This document shows positions 10,509 through 20,285 of a DNA stretch of 64,000 nucleotides, in pieces. The position numbers were made by a program, and so were the translations under genes. A model generated the notes under the pieces. It searched no databases, had not been told where the DNA came from, and saw nothing but the letters and a program-made list of their open reading frames with translations. The stretch's first letter is position 1; each line of letters starts with the position of its first letter. This stretch comes from Shewanella avicenniae (lineage in GTDB: Bacteria; Pseudomonadota; Gammaproteobacteria; Enterobacterales; Shewanellaceae): NCBI RefSeq assembly GCF_017354945.1, contig NZ_CP071503.1:1364001-1428000 (forward strand). The letters run 5' to 3'.

Positions 10509-12893
10509 TTATAACTTAGCTTTGGCTTTTTCGCGCAATTTTTCGATATTTTGTTGCGCAATCCCAATCAGTGAATCGGTCTGGAAACGACCATAACGAT
10601 TGGCTTTTGATACTTCAGTATCGGTTAAAATAGCCATAGCTTCTGTTACATGCTCCACAGTCCAGATATGAAAACGTCCTTTGTTGACCGCTTCAACAAT
10701 TTCTTTTTTTAGCATCAGGTTATGTGCGTTACGTTTCGGAATAATCACCCCTTGCGAATTCTTACGGCCTTTAATCACACACACATCGAAGAAACCTTCG
10801 ATTTTTTCATTCACGCCACCAATGGGTTGCGCCTCACCGAATTGGTTCATAGAGCCAGTAATCGCAATATCTTGCCGCAATGGCACATTACTTATGGCTG
10901 ACAATATCGCGCAGCATTCCGCCATTGAGGCGCTATCGCCGTCTACGCCAGAATAGGATTGCTCGAAGGTAAGCGAGGTCGTGAGTGGCACCGCCGCATC
11001 TTTGCCAAGTAAGCCATTGATGTAAGCGCTTAAAATCCACACCCCTTTGCTATGAATGCGACCGCCTAAGCGTACTTTGTGTTCGATGTCGAGCACTTCG
11101 CCGCGACCAAACGCTGTGGTGGCGGTGATGCGGTTTGGCATGCCAAATTGATGATCAGTCGTTGCTAACACCGACAAGGCGTTGATTTGCCCCACCGCTT
11201 TACCTTGTACCTCAATCAGATTGGTGCCTTGTACAAAACCCAACATCATTTGATCGCGTAAGCGGCTAACCCGTTGCTCCTGCTGTTGCAGCGCTTGCTC
11301 TACATGGGTCGCACGAATGCGACGGGCATTGGCCGATTTAGCGCAAAAATGGGTTTCACGTAGCAGATTGGCAATGTCAGCAGAGTGTAGTGATAACATG
11401 GTTTGGTCATCGGCTTGGCGACTGCTGTACTCAATAATCCGTGCCAGCGCAGAACGGTCGCACTGCAGCAGTTGGTTATCGTGCACAATTGAGGTAATAA
11501 AACGCACATAAAAGGCTTCGGCGTTTTCATCACGTGGCATCACATCTTCAAAATCAGCAGTGACGCGGAATAGTTCACTAAAATCTGGGTCGTACTGTTG
11601 CAGTAATTGATAGGTTTCATAATCGCCGAACAGCACAATTTTGACATCTAACGAGACGGGTTCAGGTGCCAATGACACAGTGCCAGACAGGGTCACTTCC
11701 CGCTCGAGCGAGTTAAGATCTAAGCTGCGGGAACGTAATGCCCGTTTCAGCCCATCCCACACATAGGGGCGCTCTAACACTTTGATGGCGTCCATCAACA
11801 GCACACCGCCGTTGGCGCGGTGTAAACTGCCTGGGCGGATCAAGGAAAAATCGGTAAACACCGTACCGCGATAAGTGGCGCTTTCAACATAGCCGAATAA
11901 GCCGTGATAGGTTGGGTTTTCCTCAACCACCACCGGAAAGCGTTCTGACTCTTGATTGACCAGCAGGTTAATCTGGTAACGCCGTGGCATTTTTTTCTCT
12001 AGCGACGCGTAGGCCAGCCCCAGTTGATCCTCACTTTGCTCCAAGAAGATATCGAGGTTATTGAGCATATCTTTCTGCATCGCTGACAGAAAATTGCGCA
12101 CATCGCTGATTTGGCGATAGTCATCTTTCAAAGGCTTGAAAAAATGGGTCAGTACTTCACGGGCAACTTGCTCATCGTGATGTTGCTGCTTGTTGCTGAA
12201 TTCTTCTTCCCATTCAGTGAGTTGACGCACAATGCCACGTAAACGGATTTCAAGATGACGAATATTGTCGTCAAACCGTTCCCGCTCAGCCTCTGAGAGC
12301 GCGTCATAACTTTCGTCGCTATGGGGTTCATCCCCATTCAGGGCGATGAGTTGATAGTCACCATCAGGGCTGACCACCAAACGGATATGCATCTCGCGTG
12401 CTTCTTCAGCAAGCTCGGAAAGGGTGGCTTCTTGACGTTGCGATAGTTGTGCTTTCAGCTTATCGGCGCGGCGGTAATAGACTTCATTGTCAAACGCCAG
12501 CGGTAGCGCTTTGACCAAGCGCAGCACCATTTTTTCGACTTCTTTTTTAAATTGGGCACCGCTGCCCGCTGGCAGTTTGAGCACTTGTGGGGTGCGCGGC
12601 TCATCAAAATTAGCCACATAGCACCAGTCAAATAACGGCTGATCTTTGAATTCATGACGCTTGAGATAGCGCAGCATCATGGTGCGCTTACCTAAGCCGT
12701 TTTTGCCTACAGCGTAGATGTTATAGCCCTTGTCGCGGATCGACATGGCAAACTCTACTGCCTTTTGCGCCCGCTCTTGGCCAATAATTTCATCCAGTGG
12801 TTCTAGTTCTTTGGTGGATTCTACCGTGGTGGGCAGTTGTTGCAGCTCGGCCTTGCGATAGAGTTGGCTGGCATCAAGCTCAGTGATGGCCAT
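10509..12893 (-). CDS. Lon-like ATP-dependent protease (peptidase S16, YcbZ/LonB-related)
   Basis: A 794-residue AAA/S16 protein lacking the N-terminal substrate domain of classical Lon. A Walker A-like motif GKNGLGKR is near residue 65, and the ATPase part is interrupted by a long coiled-coil insertion (about 140-290). ANGGVLLMDA corresponds to the Walker B region. The protease domain has Ser654 in GDSASMAE and Lys697 in GGVNEKIEG; the 43-residue gap equals that of E. coli Lon (Ser679/Lys722), supporting an intact Ser-Lys dyad. The likely role is ATP-dependent protein turnover in the cytoplasm, like YcbZ or Pseudomonas AsrA. AAGGACG lies just before the ATG. Confidence 0.88.
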   Translation of the reverse strand: MAITELDASQLYRKAELQQLPTTVESTKELEPLDEIIGQERAQKAVEFAMSIRDKGYNIYAVGKNGLGKRTMMLRYLKRHEFKDQPLFDWCYVANFDEPRTPQVLKLPAGSGAQFKKEVEKMVLRLVKALPLAFDNEVYYRRADKLKAQLSQRQEATLSELAEEAREMHIRLVVSPDGDYQLIALNGDEPHSDESYDALSEAERERFDDNIRHLEIRLRGIVRQLTEWEEEFSNKQQHHDEQVAREVLTHFFKPLKDDYRQISDVRNFLSAMQKDMLNNLDIFLEQSEDQLGLAYASLEKKMPRRYQINLLVNQESERFPVVVEENPTYHGLFGYVESATYRGTVFTDFSLIRPGSLHRANGGVLLMDAIKVLERPYVWDGLKRALRSRSLDLNSLEREVTLSGTVSLAPEPVSLDVKIVLFGDYETYQLLQQYDPDFSELFRVTADFEDVMPRDENAEAFYVRFITSIVHDNQLLQCDRSALARIIEYSSRQADDQTMLSLHSADIANLLRETHFCAKSANARRIRATHVEQALQQQEQRVSRLRDQMMLGFVQGTNLIEVQGKAVGQINALSVLATTDHQFGMPNRITATTAFGRGEVLDIEHKVRLGGRIHSKGVWILSAYINGLLGKDAAVPLTTSLTFEQSYSGVDGDSASMAECCAILSAISNVPLRQDIAITGSMNQFGEAQPIGGVNEKIEGFFDVCVIKGRKNSQGVIIPKRNAHNLMLKKEIVEAVNKGRFHIWTVEHVTEAMAILTDTEVSKANRYGRFQTDSLIGIAQQNIEKLREKAKAKL

Positions 12894-13010
12894 GTAAGCG
12901 TCCTTGTACGAATACGGTGAAGTTCAAAGACAATAAATGGCCACGCGCAGCAAATCAAACCCTGTTTTCATGGCAAACAAAGATTTGTGCGATACCTCAG
13001 CTGAAATCGG

Positions 13011-13439
13011 TTATGACTGCCAGTGCTGCAAATTAGAGGTTTGCTGGGCTTGATACTGCTCTTGTGCTTGCATAATTTGCAGGAAGTTTTCTTCAATCCA
13101 ATCGGCAAGCCCAACCACTTGAGCGGCAATCTTGTGGCCTAAGTCGGTCAACGAGTATTCCACATGCGGCGGCACCACCGGATATACAGTGCGTTTAACA
13201 AAGCCATCGCTTTCCAACAGCTGTAGGGTTTGCGCCAGCATCTTTTCGCTCACGCCGAGAATTTTACGCTTGAGGGCGCTAAAACGGTGCTGCTCGCCGT
13301 CCATTAACGCGAGTAACACTAACACGCCCCAACGGCTAGTAACGTGCTTTAACACGTCACGCGATGGGCACTTATCTGAGAACAGGTTGCCTCGCTGCAT
13401 CAATGCAGCCAGCCCTTCTGAAGTTAAGGAATTACTCAT
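13011..13439 (-). CDS. HxlR-family transcriptional regulator (YtfH-like)
   Basis: A 142-residue winged-helix protein of the HxlR family. Diagnostic features are an early Cys (Cys24 in DKCPSRDVL), the SRWGVLVLLAL helix, the FSALKRKILGVSEKMLAQTLQLLESDG recognition region (given here only as a motif area) and a VEYSLTDLG wing. It is divergent from a quinone reductase gene, the same arrangement as ytfH/qorB in E. coli. Regulators of this type respond to quinones, aldehydes or disulfide stress through the N-terminal Cys. A pair of TACTTAC direct repeats lies just upstream and may be its operator. Confidence 0.87.
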   Translation of the reverse strand: MSNSLTSEGLAALMQRGNLFSDKCPSRDVLKHVTSRWGVLVLLALMDGEQHRFSALKRKILGVSEKMLAQTLQLLESDGFVKRTVYPVVPPHVEYSLTDLGHKIAAQVVGLADWIEENFLQIMQAQEQYQAQQTSNLQHWQS

Positions 13440-13443
13440 TTTA

Positions 13444-13468
13444 TACTTACCTTTTCGTATGTACTTAC
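13444..13468. promoter_or_regulatory. Direct-repeat candidate operator for the HxlR regulator
   Basis: TACTTAC occurs at 13444-13450 and again at 13462-13468, 18 bp apart, in the 116-bp divergent intergenic region. It abuts the HxlR start codon and overlaps its ribosome-binding region, consistent with autoregulation. The assignment is inference. Confidence 0.4.
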
Positions 13469-13555
13469 TAAAAGTTTGTTATGGGCATAGTATATATCTC
13501 AACGGCGTTTTACCACTAAAACGCACAATCAAATATGTAAATTTAGGAGAAGATT

Positions 13556-14404
13556 ATGATTGCTGTAGCTGGTGCATCAGGCCAATTAGGCCACTTGGTT
13601 GTTGACGCGTTGTTGAACCTTGTTCCTGCTAATCAAATTGTGGCCGCAGTCCGTACCGTGGCTAAAGCTGATGATTTAAAAGCAAAAGGTGTTGAAGTGC
13701 GTCATGCGGATTACACTCAACCAGACACCTTGAAAGCAGCCTTTGCGGGTGTTGATAAACTGCTGTTGATTTCATCTGACCAAGTTGGTCAACGATTTCC
13801 ACAACATAAAGCGGTGATTGATGCGGCTAAAGCAGCTGGCGTACAACTGCTGGCTTACACCAGTATTTTGCGTGCCGATAGCTCACCATTGGTATTGGCC
13901 GAAGAACACATCGCCACTGAAAACTATATTGCCGAAAGTGGCATTCCTGCGGTGTTGCTGCGTAATGGTTGGTACAGTGAAAACTACACCATGGGCGTTG
14001 CCAGTGCGGTAGAACACGGCGCAGTATTTGGTTGTGCAGGGGATGCGCGTTTAGCCACTGCTACTCGTCAAGATTATGCTGAAGCGGCTGCCAAAGTGCT
14101 GACTCTCGACAATCAAGCTGGCAAAGTTTACGAATTAGCAGGTGATGAAGCCTTTACTCTGACACAATTTGCCCAAGCCATTGCAGATGCCAGTGGTAAA
14201 GCGGTCGAATACCGTAATTTGAGCGAAGCTGACTATGTCGGCTTACTGGAACAAGTTGGTGTGCCTGGCCCATTTGCAGCGGTACTCGGTAACTCTGAAA
14301 CTGGTGCGGCGAAAGGTGGCTTGTTCGATGATGGTCATCAACTATCAGCCCTGATTGGCCGTACAACAACCCCAATCGCTGACAGTATTAAAGCTGTGCT
14401 GTAA
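13556..14404 (+). CDS. qorB: NAD(P)H-binding quinone reductase (QorB/YtfG-like)
   Basis: A 282-residue NmrA-like/atypical short-chain dehydrogenase. The N-terminal nucleotide-binding motif is AGASGQLGHLV (GxSGxxG type), followed by VRT in the phosphate-binding position, which suggests NADPH. The LLRNGWYSENYT segment is characteristic of the YtfG/QOR2 family, which reduces quinones in the cytoplasm. AGGAG lies 7 nt upstream of the ATG. Its divergent pairing with an HxlR regulator mirrors E. coli and suggests induction by quinones or related electrophiles. A terminator follows at 14489. Confidence 0.88.
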   Translation: MIAVAGASGQLGHLVVDALLNLVPANQIVAAVRTVAKADDLKAKGVEVRHADYTQPDTLKAAFAGVDKLLLISSDQVGQRFPQHKAVIDAAKAAGVQLLAYTSILRADSSPLVLAEEHIATENYIAESGIPAVLLRNGWYSENYTMGVASAVEHGAVFGCAGDARLATATRQDYAEAAAKVLTLDNQAGKVYELAGDEAFTLTQFAQAIADASGKAVEYRNLSEADYVGLLEQVGVPGPFAAVLGNSETGAAKGGLFDDGHQLSALIGRTTTPIADSIKAVL

Positions 14405-14488
14405 TGAGTACCGAAACCACATGATGAACTGGCTGAGTCACGACATCGCTAGACTAAGTTAACAGTGGGTTTATTGCGTGGAACATCA

Positions 14489-14515
14489 AGGCGAGCATCA
14501 AAGCTCGCCTTTTTG
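14489..14515 (+). terminator. Rho-independent terminator after qorB
   Basis: AGGCGAGC pairs with GCTCGCCT, followed by a short T-run. Confidence 0.8.
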
Positions 14516-14693
14516 CTTTGTGGGGCGGTTGATTGCAACTTAACATCATAAAAATGCCAAGTTTCAAGCGTAAAATCATAGAGATTGGCGCAGTTATCAA
14601 CCACAATTTTAGTGGGATGACTTGCTGATAACAGTATGATCAGAGATGATGCTTCACTGTTAACTCAAACTTGTGATTGAAGGTGTTGTGAAT

Positions 14694-15206
14694 ATGTCGA
14701 AACTGGAAACCGCACTCGAACAACTGCTATTTCGCGCCCGTTGGTTGTTGGCGCCATTTTTCGTTGGCTTGATGATTGCGGTAATCGCGCTACTGATTAA
14801 GTTTTGTAAAGAGCTGTATTTCCTCATGTCAGGGGTGATTACCGGCTCATTAGCAAACCCCATCATCAGTATTCTAACGCTGGTGGATAGCGCGTTATTG
14901 GCCAGTCTGTTGCTGATTATTGCCTTCAGTGGTTATGAAAACTTTGTCTCAAAAATGGCGATTGGCGATCATGAAGACCGCCCCGGCTGGATGGGCAAGG
15001 TCAGTTTTTCCGATCTTAAACTGAAATTGATTGGTGCAATTGTGGCGATTTCCGCGGTTGAGTTGCTCAAATCCTTTGTGGAGTCTGACACCATGACCAA
15101 CGCCGAACTCGGTTGGAAAGTGGGTATTCACTTAACCTTTGTGGTGTCAGGCGTGTTGTTTGCACTGACCGATGCCATTGCCGATCGTGGTGGCAAGCAT
15201 CATTAG
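14694..15206 (+). CDS. yqhA: YqhA/UPF0114 family inner membrane protein
   Basis: The ATG at 14694 gives 170 residues, close to E. coli YqhA (164). The N-terminus (LETALEQLLFRARWLLAPFF) is the hallmark of UPF0114 proteins. Hydrophobic segments lie at about 17-40, 50-80, 100-120 and 135-160. Function is not established for the family. GAAGG stands about 9 nt upstream of the ATG. It is transcribed alone and followed by a strong terminator. Confidence 0.88.
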   Translation: MSKLETALEQLLFRARWLLAPFFVGLMIAVIALLIKFCKELYFLMSGVITGSLANPIISILTLVDSALLASLLLIIAFSGYENFVSKMAIGDHEDRPGWMGKVSFSDLKLKLIGAIVAISAVELLKSFVESDTMTNAELGWKVGIHLTFVVSGVLFALTDAIADRGGKHH

Positions 15207-15230
15207 CATTTGCGTTGACCGCTAAAAGAC

Positions 15231-15258
15231 AAAAGTCCTGCAAATTGCAGGACTTTTT
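15231..15258. terminator. Bidirectional terminator downstream of yqhA
   Basis: AAAAGTCCTGC pairs with GCAGGACTTTT across a 5-nt loop and is followed by further T. It may also serve the convergent gsp gene. Confidence 0.85.
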
Positions 15259-15358
15259 CGTATGAATTGATGCGGAACTTGCCTTAGATAACCCATATCA
15301 GCTAACTCACATCAGCGATGACAGTGTTGAGCGTTATCGAATGTTTTAGCGGCCAATA

Positions 15359-17236
15359 TTACAAGGCGTCATCGGTCACAATCCGCAGCGGTAACAGGTC
15401 GCTATCGGTGGTAATAATCAGCGACTCATCAACCCGCACACAACTGCCGCCGTAACTGCCGCCAAGGGCAAAGGTACACACCTGCACACGATATTTGTCG
15501 ATTTCAGGCAAGCGCCAAAGCTCCTGATAGATACAATCTTGTTCACCAAATCGACCATCAGTTTCACCCAGCACACTGTCGTGCTTGTCCACCAGACTGA
15601 CGTTGTCACCGCAGCGTCCGGCAATTGGTTTGCGCACATAGCCGTGGGCGATGAGCTCATCGGTCAGTTCAAAACTGGCATTTAGCAGGTAACGATGGTT
15701 CGGGAACAATTGCCACAACACAGGGGTAATGGCTTTGTTGCTGGGGATCAGTGTCCACAGCGGCTCATACACTTGCACCTCTGGGCGCAACAATACGTCA
15801 ATCAGTCGTACCGCTTGCTCAGGATGACCAGTGCGGATCGGCGGCGCATTGAGGTCATCTTCACACTCATGGCGAATTTGATCTAACGCGGTTTCCCATG
15901 CCCAGGTCTTCCAAACGCAGCTGATCACATCTCCCTGTGCATCCACGATTTCGCCACTGTCGTTCCACGCCAAAGAATCAAAGCCGCGAATAATCCGGCT
16001 GTCGATGCCGGCCTTGGTCATCGCTTTTTGCATAAACTGGGCGTGGTAATCTTCCTCTTTGTCTTTATCTTGCAGAATGTGGACTAAGCCAGTTACGCCG
16101 CTGTGACGCCACGCTTCGGTCATTGATGCCAATAAGTCTGCGCCAGCATCTTCGCCATCTTCACAGCCGATAGCTCGCCCCCACAGCCCTTGAATTAACC
16201 CCGCTTCGGTATGGCACGAGGCGGAATCCGCGTTGTACTCATACACTTTGAGGCCTTTGGCGGTCATGCAGAAATCAAAGCGGCCACTGATCATCTGATG
16301 GCGACGGCTTTGCCAAGAGCGTTTTAACCGGGGCCACAACACTTTAGGGATATTAAAATGTTCCAGCAGCGAATCATCGCGCAGCACTTGCTCTGTGGCG
16401 TGCAAGTACATCAGGTGCAGCTCGTTGGTGGCGCGGATTAACTCCCGCTCAGCGGTGGCAGACATTCTGAAATAGCGGCATTGTTCGGCTGGATTGCTGG
16501 TAAGAAAATGGCCATTCATGGCGCGCACAAACGCCGCTTGCAACGGATCTTGTTCATTCAACCAGCTTGTTTGGCTGATAGGGTGGGGCATCAGCCGCGA
16601 ATTGATATCAAACAGCGCTGGATTAACCCAATGTGCGGGTTCTGCATTGGTGGCATCGTCGGTTTGGATCATCCAGCCCAAAATACGGGTATCGGGATAC
16701 CCTTCAATAATGCGATACCCTTGTTCGGCGGTACGTTCCAATTGCAGCTCGCGGCACCATTGCTGGCCAAGCGGCAGTTTGCAATGTTCCACATTTTGTT
16801 CTGCAATGCGCACTTTATCGCTCAGCACTTCGGTAATCACCGCCACATGGCCAGTGACTTCAAATTCGCCGCCTTCCGCCCAAATCAATAACGCGCCTGC
16901 TTCAGGTGCGCGTTTGCCGCCGTTGGCGAAAGCATTCAATGGTAACAGGGCATCATCTTCCACATGGCGCAGATGACGAATGGCAAAAATGTCATAAGCC
17001 ATTGGCACATCGGTGAACACTAAGCCGCGATTGAGATACAGCCAGCGACGAGCAAATTCGACACATTGCCATTTGTAGCCCATGTATTCATTGCCGATGT
17101 AACTGCGGTAATCACTAGGCTTGTCGACTTGGTGCTGCTTAATGGAATCGTAATCACTTGAATAGATAGCGACACCGCCAGGGGCGTAACCGAGAAGAGT
17201 GCCAAAAGGCTCAGGTGGAAACTGTAATTTATGCAA
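15359..17236 (-). CDS. gsp: Bifunctional glutathionylspermidine amidase/synthetase
   Basis: The N-terminal CHAP amidase hydrolyses glutathionylspermidine; the C-terminal ATP-grasp synthetase makes it from glutathione and spermidine. I place the start at a TTG (17236) with GGAG 6 nt upstream. This gives 625 residues and puts the catalytic Cys at 58 (KWQCVEFARR) and the His at 130 (VTGHVAVI), nearly the E. coli Gsp positions (Cys59, His131; 619 residues). A longer frame opening with TTG at 17326 would begin inside the yceI terminator and lacks a ribosome site. The synthetase motifs VYEYNADSASCHTE and YVRKPIAGRCGDNVSL are present. Confidence 0.92.
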   Translation of the reverse strand: MHKLQFPPEPFGTLLGYAPGGVAIYSSDYDSIKQHQVDKPSDYRSYIGNEYMGYKWQCVEFARRWLYLNRGLVFTDVPMAYDIFAIRHLRHVEDDALLPLNAFANGGKRAPEAGALLIWAEGGEFEVTGHVAVITEVLSDKVRIAEQNVEHCKLPLGQQWCRELQLERTAEQGYRIIEGYPDTRILGWMIQTDDATNAEPAHWVNPALFDINSRLMPHPISQTSWLNEQDPLQAAFVRAMNGHFLTSNPAEQCRYFRMSATAERELIRATNELHLMYLHATEQVLRDDSLLEHFNIPKVLWPRLKRSWQSRRHQMISGRFDFCMTAKGLKVYEYNADSASCHTEAGLIQGLWGRAIGCEDGEDAGADLLASMTEAWRHSGVTGLVHILQDKDKEEDYHAQFMQKAMTKAGIDSRIIRGFDSLAWNDSGEIVDAQGDVISCVWKTWAWETALDQIRHECEDDLNAPPIRTGHPEQAVRLIDVLLRPEVQVYEPLWTLIPSNKAITPVLWQLFPNHRYLLNASFELTDELIAHGYVRKPIAGRCGDNVSLVDKHDSVLGETDGRFGEQDCIYQELWRLPEIDKYRVQVCTFALGGSYGGSCVRVDESLIITTDSDLLPLRIVTDDAL

Positions 17237-17325
17237 AGCCACGCTCCATGTTTGTTGGCTTAGGTTGGCGGCAGCATAACGCTGTCTGAGGTGTAACTGA
17301 AGTAGCTGTGGCAACAATTTCTGCA

Positions 17326-17354
17326 AAAGAAAACGCCCGCATGGGGCGGGCGTT
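17326..17354 (-). terminator. Terminator of yceI
   Basis: AACGCCCGC pairs with GCGGGCGTT. On the minus strand it is followed by a T-rich tract, so it ends the yceI transcript before gsp. Confidence 0.8.
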
Positions 17355-17376
17355 TTTGGCTGGGGGAACTCAGCGC

Positions 17377-17955
17377 TTATTCAGTTGCTTCAGTAGTGAT
17401 GCGGATAGTCACTTCATCGCTAACGTATGGTACGTATTTAGCCATGTCGAACTCAGAACGTTTGATAGTAGTCACTGCATCGAAGCCGATTGCAGGTACT
17501 TTTTTCATTGGGTGTTCACCTTGACCGTTCAGGGTCACTTTCAATGTGGCTTCTTTAGTGATGCCTTTGATGGTCATTTTGCCGACGACGTCGTAAGTTT
17601 TTTCACCAGTTTTAGTCACTTTTTCGCTCACGAAAGTGGCTTCTGGATGCGCTTTCACATCGAAGAAATCTTTTTCCATGAATTCGTCAGTCAGTGCTTG
17701 TACGTGAGTGTTCACAGTTTTGGTTGGAATAGTCACAGTCACTGATGATTTTTCTGGTGCTTTTTCGTCAAATACCAGTTTGCCGGTCACGTCGCTGAAA
17801 TCAGCAGTAGGGTTTGAGAAACCGAAGTGGTTCCATGATGCTACGACGCTAGTGTGAGTTGGGTCGATGTTGTAAGTCGCTGCCATCGCAACAGTGCTGA
17901 TGCTAGACACGCCAACCAGAGCCAAACTCAATGCCATATTTTTCCAAGATTTCAT
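17377..17955 (-). CDS. yceI: YceI family periplasmic lipid-binding-like protein
   Basis: The ATG at 17955 has GAGG 7 nt upstream. The 192-residue product has a signal peptide (about 1-25, ending in VAMA), then YNIDPTHTSVVASWNHFGFSNP, the opening signature of YceI beta-barrels that bind isoprenoid-like lipids. Further typical pieces are VTIPTKTVNTHV, FDVKAHPEATF and KKVPAIGFDA. Length matches E. coli YceI (191). It is periplasmic; no precise function is proven, though E. coli YceI is induced by high pH. It has its own terminator. Confidence 0.92.
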   Translation of the reverse strand: MKSWKNMALSLALVGVSSISTVAMAATYNIDPTHTSVVASWNHFGFSNPTADFSDVTGKLVFDEKAPEKSSVTVTIPTKTVNTHVQALTDEFMEKDFFDVKAHPEATFVSEKVTKTGEKTYDVVGKMTIKGITKEATLKVTLNGQGEHPMKKVPAIGFDAVTTIKRSEFDMAKYVPYVSDEVTIRITTEATE

Positions 17956-18194
17956 AGTAAAGCCTCGCTTATCCTTGTGGCCTTGTGTGCGTTGACGGGC
18001 CAATAAAAGTGATTTGGGTGACGACGGTGCCCGAGAGTAGGCGCAATGAACACCGCCGTCGTTTCATGCACTATATTAATTTCGATTATGTTTTACACAA
18101 ACGCTAAATATCGGAGATTTCTTTCTAATTTGTAGAACTAAAAGGCAGGGTTGCACATTAAATGCGCGAAAAACAAAGGGCGGATCACTGGCGA

Positions 18195-19796
18195 TTAGGC
18201 ATTATCAGCACAGACATAGCGGTTTCTACCTAAAGATTTGGCTCGATAGAGCGCGGCATCCGCTCGTTCAAATAGCTGCTGGGAGTCAATAGCATGATCT
18301 GCTGGCTTAGTCGCAACCCCAATTGAGATGGTAATAAATTCACTGGCATTCTTGCCGCCGTGGGCAATTTTTAACTGTTCTATGCCGCGACAAAGGTTAT
18401 CGGCTACATGCGCGGCATTGGCTTTGTCGGTATTTTCTAGCACCACCACAAACTCTTCACCACCAAAGCGGCACACAAGGTCGGTCGCGCCGTGCGTCAA
18501 TTGCTTCAATGCATGGGCGACCTGCCGCAGAATCCGATCGCCCTCGGCATGACCAAAGGTATCGTTAAACGATTTGAAGAAGTCGATATCGATCACTAGC
18601 AGCGATAATGGCAATTGGCGATTTGCCTCATGGGAGGACAACACCGCCAAATGCTGATCAAGGTAACGGCGATTGGCCAGGCTGGTGAGCTGATCGGTAT
18701 TACTTAATGCGGCCAGCTGTTCATTTTGTTGTTGTAATATCTGCTTGTTGCTTTCCACCACACACAGCAGTTGATCGATAAGTTCGCCTAAGCGGTGCAA
18801 CTCACTACTGCCACTGAGTCCAGTGCGTTGTGAATAGTCACTACTGAGTGACACATAGCTCACCGTTTTCAGCATTTTAAGTACTGGTTGAATCATGCTT
18901 TTGTGAATGAAGAAATAAAATAGGCCGAGGACAATGATGGCCATCACCAAGCCAGCCAGTATGGATGAATCAAAAATTGCGCGGTCATACAGGCGTGGAC
19001 TTTGCGGAATAGAGAAGGCGATGAGAGGCTTATGTTGCAAGTCTTTTACGCCGATAAATAAACGCCCTTGATAAACTTGCGCATCAACGTCATTGCTGCC
19101 CCACTCACTGGAAAGATGAGGGAAAATAGCATCCAAGTCAGCGCCTTGATGTTGTTGCACCAGTTGTTGGCCATTGGGTGACAGCAACTCAACAAATTTA
19201 TCATCAATAAATTGCCAAACCAGCATAGTGCCCGCGCTGGGGCCATGTTCATTTGATGGCGCGATGCTCTGGCTGGTAACGACAGCTGCTTTCCCATGAA
19301 CTTCTATAAATTGCACCTTGCTGATCGGCAACTGTTGGTTATCTTGCACTTCCTTTGTTGTAATTAATAATGGCGAATAGATGGCCGGATCAGTGAACTC
19401 AGGAGTGACAATAAATTCAAATTCGCGGTTGGCGCTCATGCCAACAATGAGTTGGCCCTGCGCATCGTAGAAATAGATACCGTTAAGATTTTGATGGGCG
19501 AAAGTTTGCTTAATAAAGTAGTTTTGTTGAAACCAGTCGATATTTTTCTCGCGAGCGTTACTGTAATTTTCGTCCCACACACCGTTGTCATAAGTGAAAT
19601 TTTTATTGAGATTCAGCTGCTGCGATATTTGGTTCTTCACCCGTTTGACGTCGAGTTGATCATTGTAGTGGGCTAAATGATCAAGCTGTGGCAGTGTCCA
19701 GTTAAATCGAATAATGGTTTGTGCAGCCAAAATACTCACAAAAGCTGCAGCAACTGCGAGTAATAACCGAGAGCGTAATTTAGATTTAACTGACAT
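18195..19796 (-). CDS. CHASE4-like membrane diguanylate cyclase
   Basis: A 533-residue sensor enzyme. A membrane segment (about 9-27) leads into a periplasmic domain containing NFTYDNGVWDENY and NGIYFYDAQGQLI, typical of CHASE4. A second membrane segment (about 270-295), a HAMP-like linker and a GGDEF domain follow. The active site reads GGEEF, so synthesis of cyclic-di-GMP is expected. The position of the inhibitory RxxD site reads GATD, so product feedback inhibition is probably lost. GGGAG lies 6 nt before the ATG. It diverges from another diguanylate cyclase gene at 20286. Confidence 0.9.
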   Translation of the reverse strand: MSVKSKLRSRLLLAVAAAFVSILAAQTIIRFNWTLPQLDHLAHYNDQLDVKRVKNQISQQLNLNKNFTYDNGVWDENYSNAREKNIDWFQQNYFIKQTFAHQNLNGIYFYDAQGQLIVGMSANREFEFIVTPEFTDPAIYSPLLITTKEVQDNQQLPISKVQFIEVHGKAAVVTSQSIAPSNEHGPSAGTMLVWQFIDDKFVELLSPNGQQLVQQHQGADLDAIFPHLSSEWGSNDVDAQVYQGRLFIGVKDLQHKPLIAFSIPQSPRLYDRAIFDSSILAGLVMAIIVLGLFYFFIHKSMIQPVLKMLKTVSYVSLSSDYSQRTGLSGSSELHRLGELIDQLLCVVESNKQILQQQNEQLAALSNTDQLTSLANRRYLDQHLAVLSSHEANRQLPLSLLVIDIDFFKSFNDTFGHAEGDRILRQVAHALKQLTHGATDLVCRFGGEEFVVVLENTDKANAAHVADNLCRGIEQLKIAHGGKNASEFITISIGVATKPADHAIDSQQLFERADAALYRAKSLGRNRYVCADNA

Positions 19797-20285
19797 CCGT
19801 ACTCCCTTGTAATAGTGGCTATCTTCTCAAGCTCATAGAGTTAGCAGTAAGTATAGAAGCTGATTATTTATCTGAGGCTTAATCAGTGCGGCGAATCTGC
19901 CACTTATCGCGCGAGTCGATGGAAGTCGACAAAAATAATTAAGGATGTGACCTTGTTCTTATTTTGATGCTAATTGCCATGACTGATTTTTCAGCATAAA
20001 TTTTACTCAAAACCATAGACTAAGGTCATGCGCATTGTTGATGTTTACGACTTTGAGTTAATTAGATTTTTGTGTAATGTTGCACTATAAGATACAGCAT
20101 TGGACGTCGGCATTTATTGAGTAAAAAATAATGAATCCCCGCTCAATTATGTTCGACAAATGATAACGATTAAGAACAATGCTAAGCCTGAGTTGGATGC
20201 ATTTGTTGCCGCGTAACGCTAGTCAATAAGTTGAGTGCGCGGCGTTGTGGATCATGATTTTGACAGCACAAAGGACGCAAACGGA
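19797..20285. other. Intergenic region between two divergent diguanylate cyclase genes
   Basis: An AT-rich 489-bp region without a convincing gene. It must hold both promoters. A weak Fur-like half-palindrome (TGATAACGATTAAGA at 20161) is the only notable motif, and it is not strong enough to call. Confidence 0.5.

Noticed and set aside
17237-17326. Longer N-terminus of the gsp gene
   Set aside because: It would start at a TTG inside the yceI terminator hairpin, has no ribosome-binding site and shows no resemblance to the Gsp N-terminus.
20161-20175. Fur box upstream of the propeller diguanylate cyclase
   Set aside because: TGATAACGATTAAGA matches only part of the consensus, and none of the nearby genes is an iron gene.
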